A stretch of 64,000 nt of DNA from Pseudomonas sp. TNT3. Its GTDB lineage: Bacteria; Pseudomonadota; Gammaproteobacteria; Pseudomonadales; Pseudomonadaceae. The notes under the pieces were generated by a model that saw only the letters and a list, made by a program, of their open reading frames with translations, was not told the DNA's origin and did not search any database. This document shows positions 1 to 10,472 of the stretch, piece by piece; position 1 is the first letter of the stretch, and each line of letters begins with the position of its first letter. The position numbers and the translations under genes are program-made. Where the stretch lies: NCBI RefSeq assembly GCF_010095445.2, contig NZ_WFGV02000003.1, positions 1 to 64,000 of the forward strand. Reading direction: 5' to 3'.

Positions 1-1189
1 TGATTCCCGGGCCGGAAACCGTCGTTCGCAGTCGCTTGCAACGCTGGTTCGCCGAGCAGCAGATCCAGCCGCGCATCGTTGGCGAGTTCGATGACAGCGC
101 CCTGATGCAAGCGTTTGGCCCGTCCGGGGCAACCAGAGAGATCGCCTCGCCCGATCGACCGGCACGGCCAGTACGGCCGATGCGGTGAACGTAATCTTCG
201 TCGACGTTCGGCAGCTCGAAGTTGACCACGTGTGGCAACTGGTCGATGTCGAGGCCGCGAGCGGCGATGTCGGTGGCAACCAGGATGCGCACTTCACCGG
301 CCTTGAAATCGGCGAGTGCTTTGGTACGGGCATTCTGGCTCTTGTTGCCGTGGATCGCGACGGCGGAAAGACCGTGCTTGTCCAGGTACTCGGCCAGACG
401 GTTGGCGCCGTGCTTGGTGCGGGTGAACACCAGGACCTGTTCCCAGGCGCCAGCGGTGATCAGGTGAGCCAGCAACGAACGCTTGTGGTTGGCAGGCAAA
501 CGGAACACGCGCTGCTCGATACGCTCGACCGTGGTGTTCGGCGGCGTGACTTCGATGCGTTCCGGGTTATGCAGCAGCTTGCCGGCAAGGTCGGTGATGT
601 CCTTGGAGAACGTCGCCGAGAACAGCAGGTTCTGACGTTTGCTCGGCAGACGAGCCAGGACCTTCTTCACGTCATGGACGAAGCCCATGTCGAGCATGCG
701 GTCCGCTTCGTCCAGCACGAGGATTTCCACGTGGGACAAATCGACGCTGCCTTGGCCGGCGAGGTCGAGCAGGCGGCCCGGGCAGGCGACGAGCACGTCT
801 ACACCGCGGGACATGGCCTGAACCTGTGGGTTCATGCCGACGCCACCGAAGATGCAGGCGCTGACGAACTTCAGGTCACGGGCATAGATCTTGAAGCTTT
901 CGTGTACTTGAGCGGCGAGTTCACGGGTAGGGGTCAGGACCAGTACGCGCGGTTGGCGCGGGCCATGACGCTGGGACTTGTCCGGATGACCATTAGGGAA
1001 CAACCGCTCCAGGATCGGAAGGGCGAAGCCACCGGTTTTACCAGTACCTGTCTGAGCCGCAACCATCAGGTCGCGACCTTGCAACACGGCGGGAATAGCC
1101 CGCTGTTGCACCGGAGTAGGCTCGGTATAGCCCGCTGCCTCGATGGCGCGGACTAAAGCCTCGGAGAGACCGAGGGAAGCAAAGGACAT
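1..1189 (-). CDS. rhlE: DEAD-box ATP-dependent RNA helicase, RhlE type, 3' end disrupted
   Basis: Starts at ATG 1189 ([20 protein letters not shown]). Helicase domain 1 shows the Q-motif (TPVQQRAIP), Walker A AQTGTGKT at residues 45-52, PTRELA, and DEAD ([13 protein letters not shown]). Domain 2 ends with [11 protein letters not shown] near residue 330. Such enzymes unwind short RNA duplexes in ribosome assembly and mRNA decay. After the residues AISLVAPD the reading frame stays open but no longer resembles RhlE. The usual linker and long basic tail are missing, and the strand opposite carries NhaR-like codons. The truncation is real in this sequence. Position next to metF and ahcY matches the rhlE locus recalled from other pseudomonads. 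Confidence 0.85.
   Translation of the reverse strand, partial: MSFASLGLSEALVRAIEAAGYTEPTPVQQRAIPAVLQGRDLMVAAQTGTGKTGGFALPILERLFPNGHPDKSQRHGPRQPRVLVLTPTRELAAQVHESFKIYARDLKFVSACIFGGVGMNPQVQAMSRGVDVLVACPGRLLDLAGQGSVDLSHVEILVLDEADRMLDMGFVHDVKKVLARLPSKRQNLLFSATFSKDITDLAGKLLHNPERIEVTPPNTTVERIEQRVFRLPANHKRSLLAHLITAGAWEQVLVFTRTKHGANRLAEYLDKHGLSAVAIHGNKSQNARTKALADFKAGEVRILVATDIAARGLDIDQLPHVVNFELPNVDEDYVHRIGRTGRAGRSGEAISLVAPDGPNACIRALSSNSPTMRGWICCSANQRCKRLRTTVSGPGI
3..122 (+). pseudogene. Fragment of a LysR-family regulator (NhaR-like), cut at a junction
   Basis: Reading ATT at 3 in frame gives about 39 residues typical of the effector-binding half of NhaR-type LysR regulators, including [20 protein letters not shown] and LMQAFG. 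The similarity stops at about 119-122, where the opposite strand becomes recognisable RhlE. The frame runs on to a stop near 188 without the expected NhaR continuation. This is therefore a 3'-truncated piece whose upstream part lies outside the window. A genuine rearrangement and a contig-join artefact look the same here. NhaR subfamily membership is from recalled family motifs. Confidence 0.55.
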
Positions 1190-1412
1190 GAGTAATCCTG
1201 TTTTAGTTAGGGCTTGGCCCAATGGGAGTCTTGCCTGGCGCGAATCGCGTTTAAGAAGAACGCAACCCCGTCCGGTCCTGCTGGGCCTTGAAAGCTCGTC
1301 TGGAGCGCTCGCGCGGGCTGAAAAGCTGCGCTGTAGCGGGGTCGAGATGCCTTGAACAAGTCCGAGCGTCCGGGCGTGAGCCTGGCGGGAAGGCCGGAGT
1401 ATAACAGAGCAA

Positions 1413-2228
1413 TCACTGCGCGCTGCTTTCCTGCTGCTCAACGGTTTTTCCGCTGGCACGGGTGACGCTGGCGGCGTTGGCATTGGCGGCAGGTCCGGCA
1501 CCGTATCTGGCACTCAGTTCCGCGTAGGCGGGCTCCCGCTTGAAGCGTTTGAGCTCGGCGCCGAAGCGTTGCACCAATAAGTCCATCCCAGCGTTGCGTC
1601 GTACCGCCAGATACTGGCTTTGCTCGCTGATGATCAGCGGGTTTTCGGTGATCTCGTCCCGGAGGTTCAACTCGTCGATCAGGTGCTGACCGACTCGGCG
1701 ATCAGTGATCAGCAGGTCGATTCGTCCTCGTACCAGTTTGCCGAAGTTGGCTTCGTGGCTCGGCGCGGGCTCCCGTGTGAACAACGTCGACTCGCTGAAA
1801 TCCGTGCTGTAGAGATAGCCCGGCGAGGTACCGACGCTTAGTCCGCGTAAACCATCCAGGGTACTGAACGGGTGAGGGCGGGCGTTGGCGTAGAACATCA
1901 CGAATTGCACTTGCGAGAGGGGTTCGCTGGGGTAGAGCAGGGTCGCATCGCGCTCGACGCTGTGGAAAATATCCAGTGCTCCGTCGGCCTGACCCTGCTC
2001 GAGCATCGACAGGCAGCGCTTCCATGGCAGGAACTGCCACTCCACTTCAATGCCCAGACGCTTGAAGACAATGGCGGTGGTTTCGTAGTCCAGCCCCAGC
2101 TTTTTGCCGTTCTCCTCGTACACGTAAGGCGCCCAGGGTTCAGTGACAATGCGCAGTTTCTCGGCCCGAGCGGTAAAGCTCAGGCACGTGAATAAAATCA
2201 CTGTCAGCAACTGTGAGATCAAAGGCAT
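1413..2228 (-). CDS. Periplasmic solute-binding protein, bacterial family 3 type
   Basis: A 271-residue protein with a Sec signal peptide (hydrophobic segment at residues 5-20, probable cleavage after ARA before EKLRIV). The mature part has the family 3 fold pattern: [20 protein letters not shown] near the N-terminus, then FLPWKR and [10 protein letters not shown]. No permease or ATPase genes are adjacent, so it is an orphan binding protein or a sensor-like relative rather than part of a visible ABC operon. The last 25 residues are low-complexity and rich in Ala and Ser. Ligand unknown; polar amino acids are the family norm. It lies between rhlE and metF on the same strand. Confidence 0.75.
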   Translation of the reverse strand: MPLISQLLTVILFTCLSFTARAEKLRIVTEPWAPYVYEENGKKLGLDYETTAIVFKRLGIEVEWQFLPWKRCLSMLEQGQADGALDIFHSVERDATLLYPSEPLSQVQFVMFYANARPHPFSTLDGLRGLSVGTSPGYLYSTDFSESTLFTREPAPSHEANFGKLVRGRIDLLITDRRVGQHLIDELNLRDEITENPLIISEQSQYLAVRRNAGMDLLVQRFGAELKRFKREPAYAELSARYGAGPAANANAASVTRASGKTVEQQESSAQ

Positions 2229-2320
2229 GGCTTGAGATTACGACGAGAAACCGGAAAGAGCCAGAAACTGGCCGCAGAAGCTCTAACTCCGTGTATTGGC
2301 GCACAAAAACAGGGCGTTAA

Positions 2321-2410
2321 AAGCAAAAGATCGCAGCCTTTGACAGGTCCTACAGAGGTTAAACAAACCGTGCAGGAGCTGCCGAAGGCTGCGATCTTTT
2401 GATCTTGCTT
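2321..2410. repeat. REP-like inverted repeat (GATCGCAGCC family)
   Basis: Left arm AAAAGATCGCAGCCTT (2325-2340) is mirrored by AAGGCTGCGATCTTTT (2385-2400), with further complementary flanks (AAGC and GCTT). It sits just past the metF stop and can form a long hairpin. The same arm sequence recurs at several other intergenic sites in the window. Confidence 0.8.
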
Positions 2411-2419
2411 TGCTGTGTA

Positions 2420-3265
2420 TTAACGCGGCAACTTCAGGTTGTTCCACACCGCCAGGCTCGGTTCAGCCTGGTTCAAGGTGTAGAAGTGCAACCCTGGCGC
2501 GCCACCTTGCAGCAGGCGTTCGCACATTTCGGTGATCACTTGCTCACCGAAACCTTGAATGCTCTTGGTGTCATCGCCGTAGGCTTCCAGCTGCTTGCGG
2601 ATCCAGCGCGGAATTTCCGCACCGCAGGCATCGGAGAAGCGCGCGAGCTTGCTGTAGTTGGTGATCGGCATGATGCCCGGCACGATCGGAATATTCACGC
2701 CCAGTGCCCGTACACGCTCGACGAAATAGAAGTAGCTGTCGGCGTTGAAGAAGTACTGGGTGATTGCGCTGTCGGCACCGGCATTCGCTTTGCGAACGAA
2801 GTTGGCGAGATCGTCTTCGAAGTTACGCGCTTGCGGGTGCATTTCCGGGTAAGCGGCGACTTCGATATGGAAATGATCGCCGGTTTCTTCACGAATGAAT
2901 TCCACCAGGTCATTGGCGTGGCGCAGTTCACCGCTGGCCATGCCCATGCCTGATGGCAAATCACCGCGCAGGGCGACAATACGCGTGATGCCGGCAGCCT
3001 TGTACTGAGTCAGCAGGCTGCGCAGATCATCCTTGCTGTCGCCTACGCAAGACAGATGCGGTGCGGCAGGGACTTTGACTTCGCTTTCCAGCTGCAACAC
3101 GGTGTTGATGGTGCGATCACGGGTCGAACCGCCAGCGCCATAGGTGCAGGAGAAGAAATCGGGGTTGTACGTGGCCAACTGACGGGCAGTGGCGAGCAGC
3201 TTTTCATGCCCAGCGTCGGTCTTCGTAGGGAAGAACTCGAAGCTGTAGCGACGGTCTTGGGACAT
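2420..3265 (-). CDS. metF: Methylenetetrahydrofolate reductase
   Basis: 281 residues, full length for bacterial MetF. Reduces 5,10-methylene-THF to 5-methyl-THF with an FAD cofactor, supplying the methyl group for homocysteine methylation. The N-terminus MSQDRRYSFEFFPTKTD carries the conserved FEFFP motif. SCTYGAGGSTRD and the VALRGD segment (folate/FAD-binding TIM barrel) follow. The start at 3265 is preceded by AAGGA with good spacing. It lies downstream of ahcY on the same strand, separated by about 200 bp holding a palindromic repeat, so it may be co-transcribed with ahcY or have its own promoter. Confidence 0.97.
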   Translation of the reverse strand: MSQDRRYSFEFFPTKTDAGHEKLLATARQLATYNPDFFSCTYGAGGSTRDRTINTVLQLESEVKVPAAPHLSCVGDSKDDLRSLLTQYKAAGITRIVALRGDLPSGMGMASGELRHANDLVEFIREETGDHFHIEVAAYPEMHPQARNFEDDLANFVRKANAGADSAITQYFFNADSYFYFVERVRALGVNIPIVPGIMPITNYSKLARFSDACGAEIPRWIRKQLEAYGDDTKSIQGFGEQVITEMCERLLQGGAPGLHFYTLNQAEPSLAVWNNLKLPR

Positions 3266-3310
3266 GGTCGTATCCTTGGAAACTCATGAGCCTGGAAGGC
3301 TTGCACGGTA

Positions 3311-3453
3311 CCTGTGGAAGCGGGCTTTTGTGGTGAGGGGATTTATCCCCGTTGGGTCGCGCAGCGACCCCATAGCTTTGCGACTGCTTCGCAGCCGAAC
3401 GGGGCGGTGCGACGTTTCGCTAAACCTTCACCACAAAAGCCCGCTCCCACAGG
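3311..3453. repeat. Long imperfect inverted repeat between metF and ahcY
   Basis: The arm CCTGTGGAAGCGGGCTTTTG (3311-3330) is mirrored by CAAAAGCCCGCTCCCACAGG (3434-3453, one mismatch). Inner complementary segments lie around GGGGATTTATCCCC and GCAGCGAC. REP-like element filling most of the metF-ahcY gap. Confidence 0.75.
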
Positions 3454-3474
3454 GGGAGCAGGCAGCAGGACCGA

Positions 3475-5088
<1,614 letters not shown>

Positions 5089-5208
5089 AGTCTTTCTGCA
5101 GGTCAATGCCTGAACGGTAATCGCGACCATAGTCGAAGCTTAATAGAGCTCTAGCCCGGGCTCTGCCATGATGTGCGGCATCAATCGGCAAGACGGTCAG
5201 GAGTGAAT

Positions 5209-5613
5209 ATGAATTTCCACACCCGCAAATGGGTAAAACCAGAAGACCTCAACCCCAACGGCACGCTGTTCGGCGGCAGCCTGTTGCGCTGGATCGACGA
5301 AGAAGCGGCGATCTACGCCATCGTCCAGCTGGGCAACCAGCGCGTGGTCACCAAGTACATTTCCGAAATCAACTTCGTCAGCGCCTCGCGCCAGGGCGAC
5401 ATCATCGAACTGGGCATCACCGCCACCGAATTCGGTCGTACCTCGATCACCCTGACCTGCGAAGTGCGCAACAAGATCACCCGCAAAAGCATTCTGACGG
5501 TCGAGAAGATGGTGTTTGTGAACCTTGGCGAAGACGGCTTGCCCGCGCCTCACGGTCGCACCGAGATCCTGTACGTCAAAGACCAGTTCAAGGATGAAGG
5601 CTTAAGCGAGTAA
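5209..5613 (+). CDS. Acyl-CoA thioesterase, hotdog fold
   Basis: 134 residues starting MNFHTRKWVKPEDLNPNGTL. ATG 5209 has CAGGAG eight bases upstream and gives the usual family N-terminus, so it is preferred over an upstream in-frame start at 5173. GGSLLRWIDEEAAIYA contains the acidic residue on the hotdog helix expected for hexameric YciA/BFIT-like thioesterases that hydrolyse acyl-CoAs. Cytosolic, no membrane segment. It is transcribed divergently from ahcY and ends just before a single REP unit. Substrate range cannot be read from sequence. Confidence 0.88.
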   Translation: MNFHTRKWVKPEDLNPNGTLFGGSLLRWIDEEAAIYAIVQLGNQRVVTKYISEINFVSASRQGDIIELGITATEFGRTSITLTCEVRNKITRKSILTVEKMVFVNLGEDGLPAPHGRTEILYVKDQFKDEGLSE

Positions 5614-5620
5614 TGCGAGC

Positions 5621-5659
5621 CCTGTAGGAGCTGCCGGAGGCTGCGAGCTTTTGATCTTG
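5621..5659. repeat. Single REP-like unit
   Basis: CTGTAGGAGCTGCCGGAGGC followed by TGCGAGCTTTTGATCTT is one copy of the arm seen at 12711-12804 and 15069-15178. It lies eight bases after the thioesterase stop, with no matching opposite arm. Confidence 0.65.
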
Positions 5660-5766
5660 TTTTAAAAAATAAAGGCCAAAAGAAGCAGCGTTTACCGGCG
5701 CCTACAGAACGGAATCCGAGCCGCGCATGTCGTACGTACATCACACGCCACCGGTTTCGGAGCTCT

Positions 5767-6648
5767 ATGGACACTCAACAAGACGGCAAGACCCCGAACC
5801 TCTCGGCGCAAGAGAAGCACGACGTCGACAAAAACCAGCCCCCGCGCGCGGCGGTGCTGCACGAAATCATCCGCACCCAGGGCGATCAGGAGCTCGAGCG
5901 TAGCGTCGCCGCGCTCTGGTGGTCGGCCCTGGCTGCCGGTTTGACCATGGGCCTGTCGCTGATGGCCATGGGGCTGCTCAACTCCCGCCTGCCGGACGGC
6001 GAAGCTTTCAAGGTGATCGCCAGTTTCGGGTACTGCGCCGGTTTTCTCGCGGTGATCCTCGCCCGCCAGCAACTCTTTACCGAAAACACCCTCACGGCCG
6101 TGCTGCCGGTCATGACCAAGCCCACGCTGAACAATTTCGGTCGGCTGATCCGGCTGTGGAGCGTGGTGCTGGTGGGCAACCTGTGCGGCACCTTGCTGGT
6201 CGCCTACGTGATGCTGCATCTGCCGATTTTCGATACCAAGACCGACATGGCGTTCCTCGACATCGGGCGCAAGGTCATGGAGAACGACGCCAGTAAGATG
6301 TTCGCCAAAGGCATCGTCTCGGGCTGGATGATCGCCACCATGGTCTGGATGATCCCGTCCATGGAAAGCGCCAAGATGTGGATCATCATCCTCATCACTT
6401 ATTTGATGGCGTTGGGAGACTTCACTCACATCGTCGTCGGTTCCGCCGAAGTGTCGTATCTGGTGTTTGCGGGTGAGTTGTCGTGGGGAGATTTCTGGAT
6501 GGTGTTCGCCGGTCCGACGCTGGCAGGCAACATCATCGGTGGCAGCTTCATCTTTGCGCTGTTAAGCCATGCGCAAATTCGCAGCGAGAGCGGGCCGCCG
6601 AAGCAGAATTCGGATCAGCAGGATAATGGGCAAAAGCACGAAAAATAA
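5767..6648 (+). CDS. Formate/nitrite transporter (FNT) family inner-membrane protein, YfdC-like
   Basis: 293 residues with a charged, soluble N-terminus (about 1-55) and six hydrophobic segments between roughly 55 and 270. LYRENTLTAVLP-like QQLFTENTLTAVLPVM and GDFTHIVVGSAEV match the FNT channel signature. The C-terminal tail is polar (Gln/Asn/Lys). The long N-terminal extension places it nearer the YfdC branch than FocA or NirC. No formate or nitrite metabolism genes are adjacent, so the transported anion is unknown. A single-gene unit between thioesterase and DUF3857 genes. Confidence 0.8.
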   Translation: MDTQQDGKTPNLSAQEKHDVDKNQPPRAAVLHEIIRTQGDQELERSVAALWWSALAAGLTMGLSLMAMGLLNSRLPDGEAFKVIASFGYCAGFLAVILARQQLFTENTLTAVLPVMTKPTLNNFGRLIRLWSVVLVGNLCGTLLVAYVMLHLPIFDTKTDMAFLDIGRKVMENDASKMFAKGIVSGWMIATMVWMIPSMESAKMWIIILITYLMALGDFTHIVVGSAEVSYLVFAGELSWGDFWMVFAGPTLAGNIIGGSFIFALLSHAQIRSESGPPKQNSDQQDNGQKHEK

Positions 6649-6692
6649 TCAGTGATGCCCGGCCTGTGCCACTGGCGCAGGCTTTTCACTAG

Positions 6693-6791
6693 GCATCTGA
6701 TAGCCCCGCTCTCGATGTTTACGGACTCGATGAGAAGGAAATCGAGAAGCAGGTAGTGACCGCATTGGCGGATCAAGAGGCGGGCAGATAA
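6693..6791 (+). pseudogene. Possible C-terminal remnant of a lost gene
   Basis: An open stretch ends ALDVYGLDEKEIEKQVVTAL and then ADQEAGR with a TAA at 6789. The YGLDEKEI part resembles the YGL(D/T)EEI motif near the C-terminus of some type IIG restriction-methyltransferases. An in-frame TAG lies at 6690 and there is no start or SD. It may be a gene remnant or chance. Confidence 0.2.
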
Positions 6792-6889
6792 GCGCCTGAA
6801 ATCAAAGATAAATTTTTAACCTGGCGGAATGATGTGGCAGCGTTTGTTGTATATTGCGAACGCTTCCCATTCATTGAAGACGGATCTTT

Positions 6890-8752
6890 ATGCAATTTTC
6901 AGTTTCCCCTCCGGCGCGCCTTCTTGGCGCGTTTGTGCTGATGGTCATGACGTTCGGCACGGCTCAGGCCAAGGACGATGGCACCGACCTTTCGGTAACG
7001 ATCGAGAAAGAAATCCAGGCGAATGTCATCAATGCCGATGGCAGTTTTGTCGTCACCAGTGACACGGTTTACCTGATCAATGAAGAGCGGGCCATCAAGG
7101 ATCATGCGCAACGCTCACTGAGCTACAACCGCACCCTCGAAACCCTGGATGTGGTTGAGGCCTATACGCAAAAGCCTGATGGCCGCAAAGTCGTGGTCAA
7201 GCCCGAGCAGATCAAGGAGCAACAGGAACAGGCCTCTACCCAGGCGCCGATGTTTCAGGATACCCGGGTGAAAGTGGTGATTTTTCCGGAGGTCGCCGTA
7301 GGTGATCGCCTGGTGCTCCAGTACAAGAAGAATCGCGTCACGGCGTTGTTTCCCAATCAGTTTGAAGACCTGACCGCTCCGATGTTCTACCCCACCCGGC
7401 AACTCACGCTGATCTATGACCTGCCGGAGAACATGCACCTGAACGCGGACGCAAAAGGATTCAGTGCGTCAACGGAGATCGCGGCGCCCGGCCGCAGGAT
7501 TTATCGTTGGGACTATGTGCCTGCCGACAAGGCCCGGATAGAGCAGGGGGCGGTGTCGTATCTGGATTACGGTCAATACCTGGCGGTCTCCACCTTCACT
7601 GATTTTGCCGAGTTCGCCAAAGCCTACGATTCCCGGGCCCACGTCAATGTCACGCCGCAGGTCCGCGAACTGGCTAAAACCATCACCTCTAAACTCGACA
7701 ACCCTCGGGCCAAAGCCATCGCCCTGAATGAATGGGTTCGCAGGAACATTCGCTACGTGGCTGTTTATGTCGGCGCAGGCGGTGTGGTGCCGCATTCGGT
7801 GGAGACGATTCTGTCCAATCGCTATGGCGACTGTAAGGATCACGTGGCATTGCTCGAAGCATTGCTGATCGCAGCAGGGATAGAAAGCACGCCTGCATTG
7901 GTCAGCTTGGGCAATGCGTATGAACTACCGAAGGTGCCGACCCTGGGCGTGCTGAACCACGCGATCACTTATGTGCCGAGCCTGAACCTGTACCTGGATT
8001 CGACCGCCGAGGGCGTTGCTGGCGGCTACCTGCCGGTGCTGGTACTGGATAAACCGGTGGTGCTGGCCAAGTCGGGCGAGCTGGGGCGCACGCCGGCCGA
8101 GCAGGATGGCCTGGTAAAAAACGACACGCTGTACAAGGTCTCGAAAACGGGCGCGGCAGACTTCACTCACACGTCCCGCGTGGTTGGCTGGGCGGCGGAA
8201 ATGAACCGCTATGGCATGAAGTCCATGACACCGACCAATCGCGATCAGATGATCCAGCAAGTCCTCGCTTCGTACGGACTCAATGGCACGGGCAAGTTCG
8301 ACGCCGGGGAGCTTGAAGGCACAGGTGACGATTATGAAATGAAGCTGGCGGGGCGCGTGGACAACCTGGTCAACCTGCCCGGTCCTATCGGTGTGTTGAC
8401 CATGAGCAGTCTGTCCGGCGGCATCGCGCAAAACGTATTTGGCTTTCTCATGGAGCAGGACCGGACTCAGGCATTTACCTGTATATCCGGCGTGACTGAG
8501 GAGCAGGCGCGGTTCGAATTTCCGAAAGACGTGAGCATTCTCGCCGCCCCCAAAGCGATTTCGTTGAGCGGGGAACGCTTCGACTACAGCGCCACGTACA
8601 CCCGTGAGGCCAACGCGGTGGTGGTCAAACGGCGTTTCGCGTTCAAGCATCCAGGTGCGGTGTGCACACCTGAGGACTTTCAGGCGATGAGGGCGACGGC
8701 TGAAGTGATGATCAATGATCTGAAAAGCCAGATTATTGTGCAGGCGCTTTGA
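6890..8752 (+). CDS. Exported DUF3857 / transglutaminase-like protein
   Basis: 620 residues. A signal peptide (about 1-27, ending AQA) is followed by a DUF3857 domain (about 40-240) and a transglutaminase-like domain. Its candidate catalytic triad is Cys315 in RYGDCKDH, His357 in LNHAITY and Asp370 in YLDSTA. The C-terminal 200 residues form a further beta-rich DUF3858-like segment. The triad is intact, so it may be a protease or crosslinking enzyme of the periplasm. Similar proteins are widespread in bacteria with no agreed role. A single-gene unit followed by a REP palindrome. Confidence 0.85.
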   Translation: MQFSVSPPARLLGAFVLMVMTFGTAQAKDDGTDLSVTIEKEIQANVINADGSFVVTSDTVYLINEERAIKDHAQRSLSYNRTLETLDVVEAYTQKPDGRKVVVKPEQIKEQQEQASTQAPMFQDTRVKVVIFPEVAVGDRLVLQYKKNRVTALFPNQFEDLTAPMFYPTRQLTLIYDLPENMHLNADAKGFSASTEIAAPGRRIYRWDYVPADKARIEQGAVSYLDYGQYLAVSTFTDFAEFAKAYDSRAHVNVTPQVRELAKTITSKLDNPRAKAIALNEWVRRNIRYVAVYVGAGGVVPHSVETILSNRYGDCKDHVALLEALLIAAGIESTPALVSLGNAYELPKVPTLGVLNHAITYVPSLNLYLDSTAEGVAGGYLPVLVLDKPVVLAKSGELGRTPAEQDGLVKNDTLYKVSKTGAADFTHTSRVVGWAAEMNRYGMKSMTPTNRDQMIQQVLASYGLNGTGKFDAGELEGTGDDYEMKLAGRVDNLVNLPGPIGVLTMSSLSGGIAQNVFGFLMEQDRTQAFTCISGVTEEQARFEFPKDVSILAAPKAISLSGERFDYSATYTREANAVVVKRRFAFKHPGAVCTPEDFQAMRATAEVMINDLKSQIIVQAL

Positions 8753-8786
8753 TCACGAATCCTGTCAGTCGAGGGTCGCACTGAAT

Positions 8787-8892
8787 GTGTGGCGAGGGAG
8801 CTTGCTCCCGCTGGACTGCGTAGCAGTCCCGTTCTTTTTGATAAAAGCGGGGCCGCTGCGCAGCCCAGCGGGAGCAAGCTCCCTCGCCACAT
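8787..8892. repeat. REP-like long inverted repeat (GTGGCGAGGGAGC family)
   Basis: Arms GTGTGGCGAGGGAGCTTGCT (8787-8806) and AGCAAGCTCCCTCGCCACAT (8873-8892). An inner GCGTAGCAGTCC/GGGCCGCTGCGC pairing is weaker. Lies between two convergent genes; the same family recurs at 43809-43941 and 48505-48637. Confidence 0.8.
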
Positions 8893-8922
8893 GTTTCTGT
8901 TAGCCGAAAGATTCGGGCTGTT

Positions 8923-10098
8923 TCAGCCCACCACATTGGCCAGCTGCGCTTCGCGCCGTTGCCGATAGATAAAGTACAGCGCGGCGAGCACGGTCAAACC
9001 GCTGACCAGCGCACCGGTCCATGGCAGGTCGGCCAGGTCGGCGCCGCTGGCCACGACCAGCCCGCCGATCCAGGCGCCCGCCGCATTGCCGAGGTTGAAC
9101 GCACTCTGGTTCAGCGTCGAACCCAGGTTCGGTGCCTCATGGGCCTGATCGATGATCAGCAGTTGCAGGATCGGGCACAGGGCGAAGGCAAAAATCCCCC
9201 ACAACACCAGCGTGATTGCGGCCGGGATCACCGAGTGGCTGGCCTGCGTGAATGCGGCCAGCATCACGACTGTCGCCAGCGCCATGCCCACCAGCGATGG
9301 CAGCAAGCGACTGTCTGCCAGTCGCCCGCCGAGCATGCTGCCCGCCGTCAAACCTACGCCGAACAACAGCAGCATGAGGGTCACGCCATGCGGGCTGACG
9401 CCGGTGATGTCCTGCAGGATCGGCGCGATGTAGGTGAACACGCTGAACAGGCTGGTCGATGCCAGCACGCTCATGCCCAGCGCCATCAACACATTGGCCT
9501 TGCCCAGCACTTTGAACTCGCTGGCGAGGTTGGCTTTGTCCATGGCGATGTCCTTTGGCAACCAGACCCACTGCGCGATAGCGGCAATCACACCAATCAC
9601 CGACACCGCCCAGAACGTCGAGCGCCATCCGGCGTATTGTCCGAGCGCAGTGCCCAATGGCACGCCAAGTACATTGGCCAGGGTCAGGCCGGTGAACATC
9701 ATGGCAATCGCCTGGGCGCGTTTGTTCGGTGCCACGAGGCCGGCAGCCACCACTGAGCCGATGCCGAAAAAAGCGCCGTGACACAGCGCCGTGACCACAC
9801 GCGCGGCCATCAACGTGGCGTAGTTGGGCGCCAGTGCGCAAAGAATGTTGCCGAGAATGAACATCAGGGTCATGCCCAGTAGCGTGGCTTTGCGCGGCAT
9901 GTTGGCGGTGCCGACCGCAAGGATTGGCGCCCCGAACACCACGCCCAGGGCGTAACCGGTAATCAGCAGGCCGGCGTGGGGAATGCTCACAGCGAGGTCG
10001 CGAGCGACATCGGGCAGCAGGCCCATGATGACGAATTCAGTGGTGCCGATGCCGAATGCGGCAACAGCAAGGGCAAGCAAAGCGAGTGGCATGCGCAA
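8923..10098 (-). CDS. MFS transporter, DHA1 (AraJ/arabinose-efflux-like) family
   Basis: 391 residues with about 12 hydrophobic segments. It opens with a TTEFVIMGLLPDVA motif typical of AraJ/YdhP-type sugar or drug efflux proteins. A GALCHGAFFGIG-like ALCHGAFFGIGS motif sits in helix 4 to 5. The ligand is not predictable; family members export sugars, purine ribosides or drugs by proton antiport. Monocistronic, with a 370-bp upstream region and a REP palindrome after its stop. Confidence 0.85.
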   Translation of the reverse strand: MRMPLALLALAVAAFGIGTTEFVIMGLLPDVARDLAVSIPHAGLLITGYALGVVFGAPILAVGTANMPRKATLLGMTLMFILGNILCALAPNYATLMAARVVTALCHGAFFGIGSVVAAGLVAPNKRAQAIAMMFTGLTLANVLGVPLGTALGQYAGWRSTFWAVSVIGVIAAIAQWVWLPKDIAMDKANLASEFKVLGKANVLMALGMSVLASTSLFSVFTYIAPILQDITGVSPHGVTLMLLLFGVGLTAGSMLGGRLADSRLLPSLVGMALATVVMLAAFTQASHSVIPAAITLVLWGIFAFALCPILQLLIIDQAHEAPNLGSTLNQSAFNLGNAAGAWIGGLVVASGADLADLPWTGALVSGLTVLAALYFIYRQRREAQLANVVG

Positions 10099-10325
10099 GG
10101 TCTCTGTCGGTAGTCTTGACGCTGTGATCAGGCATACGCGTGCCGACGTCCGATCTGGATCAGAACGGGCGCGGGCAAAAATTATTGGAATTAGTCTGTG
10201 TGCAACTGAGTGCGGCGTGGTCGCTTGCAGTATAAACAGCTGCTGACATATCGCGAATCAATTCTCCGCGCCAACATCGCCTACAACGAACGTTGGAGCT
10301 TTAAAAGGAGTCAGCATTAGCGTGA
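10099..10325. other. Intergenic region upstream of the MFS gene
   Basis: No convincing gene. The minus-strand part near the MFS start must hold its promoter, but no clear -10/-35 pair stands out. On the plus strand AAAAGGAG at 10303-10310 looks like an SD but is followed only by very short frames. Confidence 0.4.
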
Positions 10326-10472
10326 ATGTGGTGGTGTAGTTTGCGTTACCTGAAAGAACCTTTCGGTCGACCACGGCTCTTAGCCTGTGGGCGGGTATTG
10401 ATCGGCTTGTTGGCGATGAAATTTTTAACGACTGATAAAAATTCAAATACTGAAAAAGGGACTGATTTATGA
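10326..10472 (+). CDS. Possible 48-residue small protein overlapping the MAPEG gene
   Basis: The frame from ATG 10326 reads MWWCSLRYLKEPFGRPRLLA and continues CGRVLIGLLAMKFL. Its TGA overlaps the ATG of the MAPEG gene as ATGA, the usual signature of translational coupling. It has a short hydrophobic stretch (about 19-34). Against it: the nearest SD (AGGAG) is about 15 bases away and no relative is recognised. Could be chance. Confidence 0.22.
   Translation: MWWCSLRYLKEPFGRPRLLACGRVLIGLLAMKFLTTDKNSNTEKGTDL

Noticed and set aside
185..1156. A 323-codon plus-strand open frame
   Set aside because: Antisense of the RhlE-type helicase, whose motifs are unmistakable.
10258..10446. A 62-codon minus-strand frame
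   Set aside because: No SD or motif; overlaps the region where promoters are expected.
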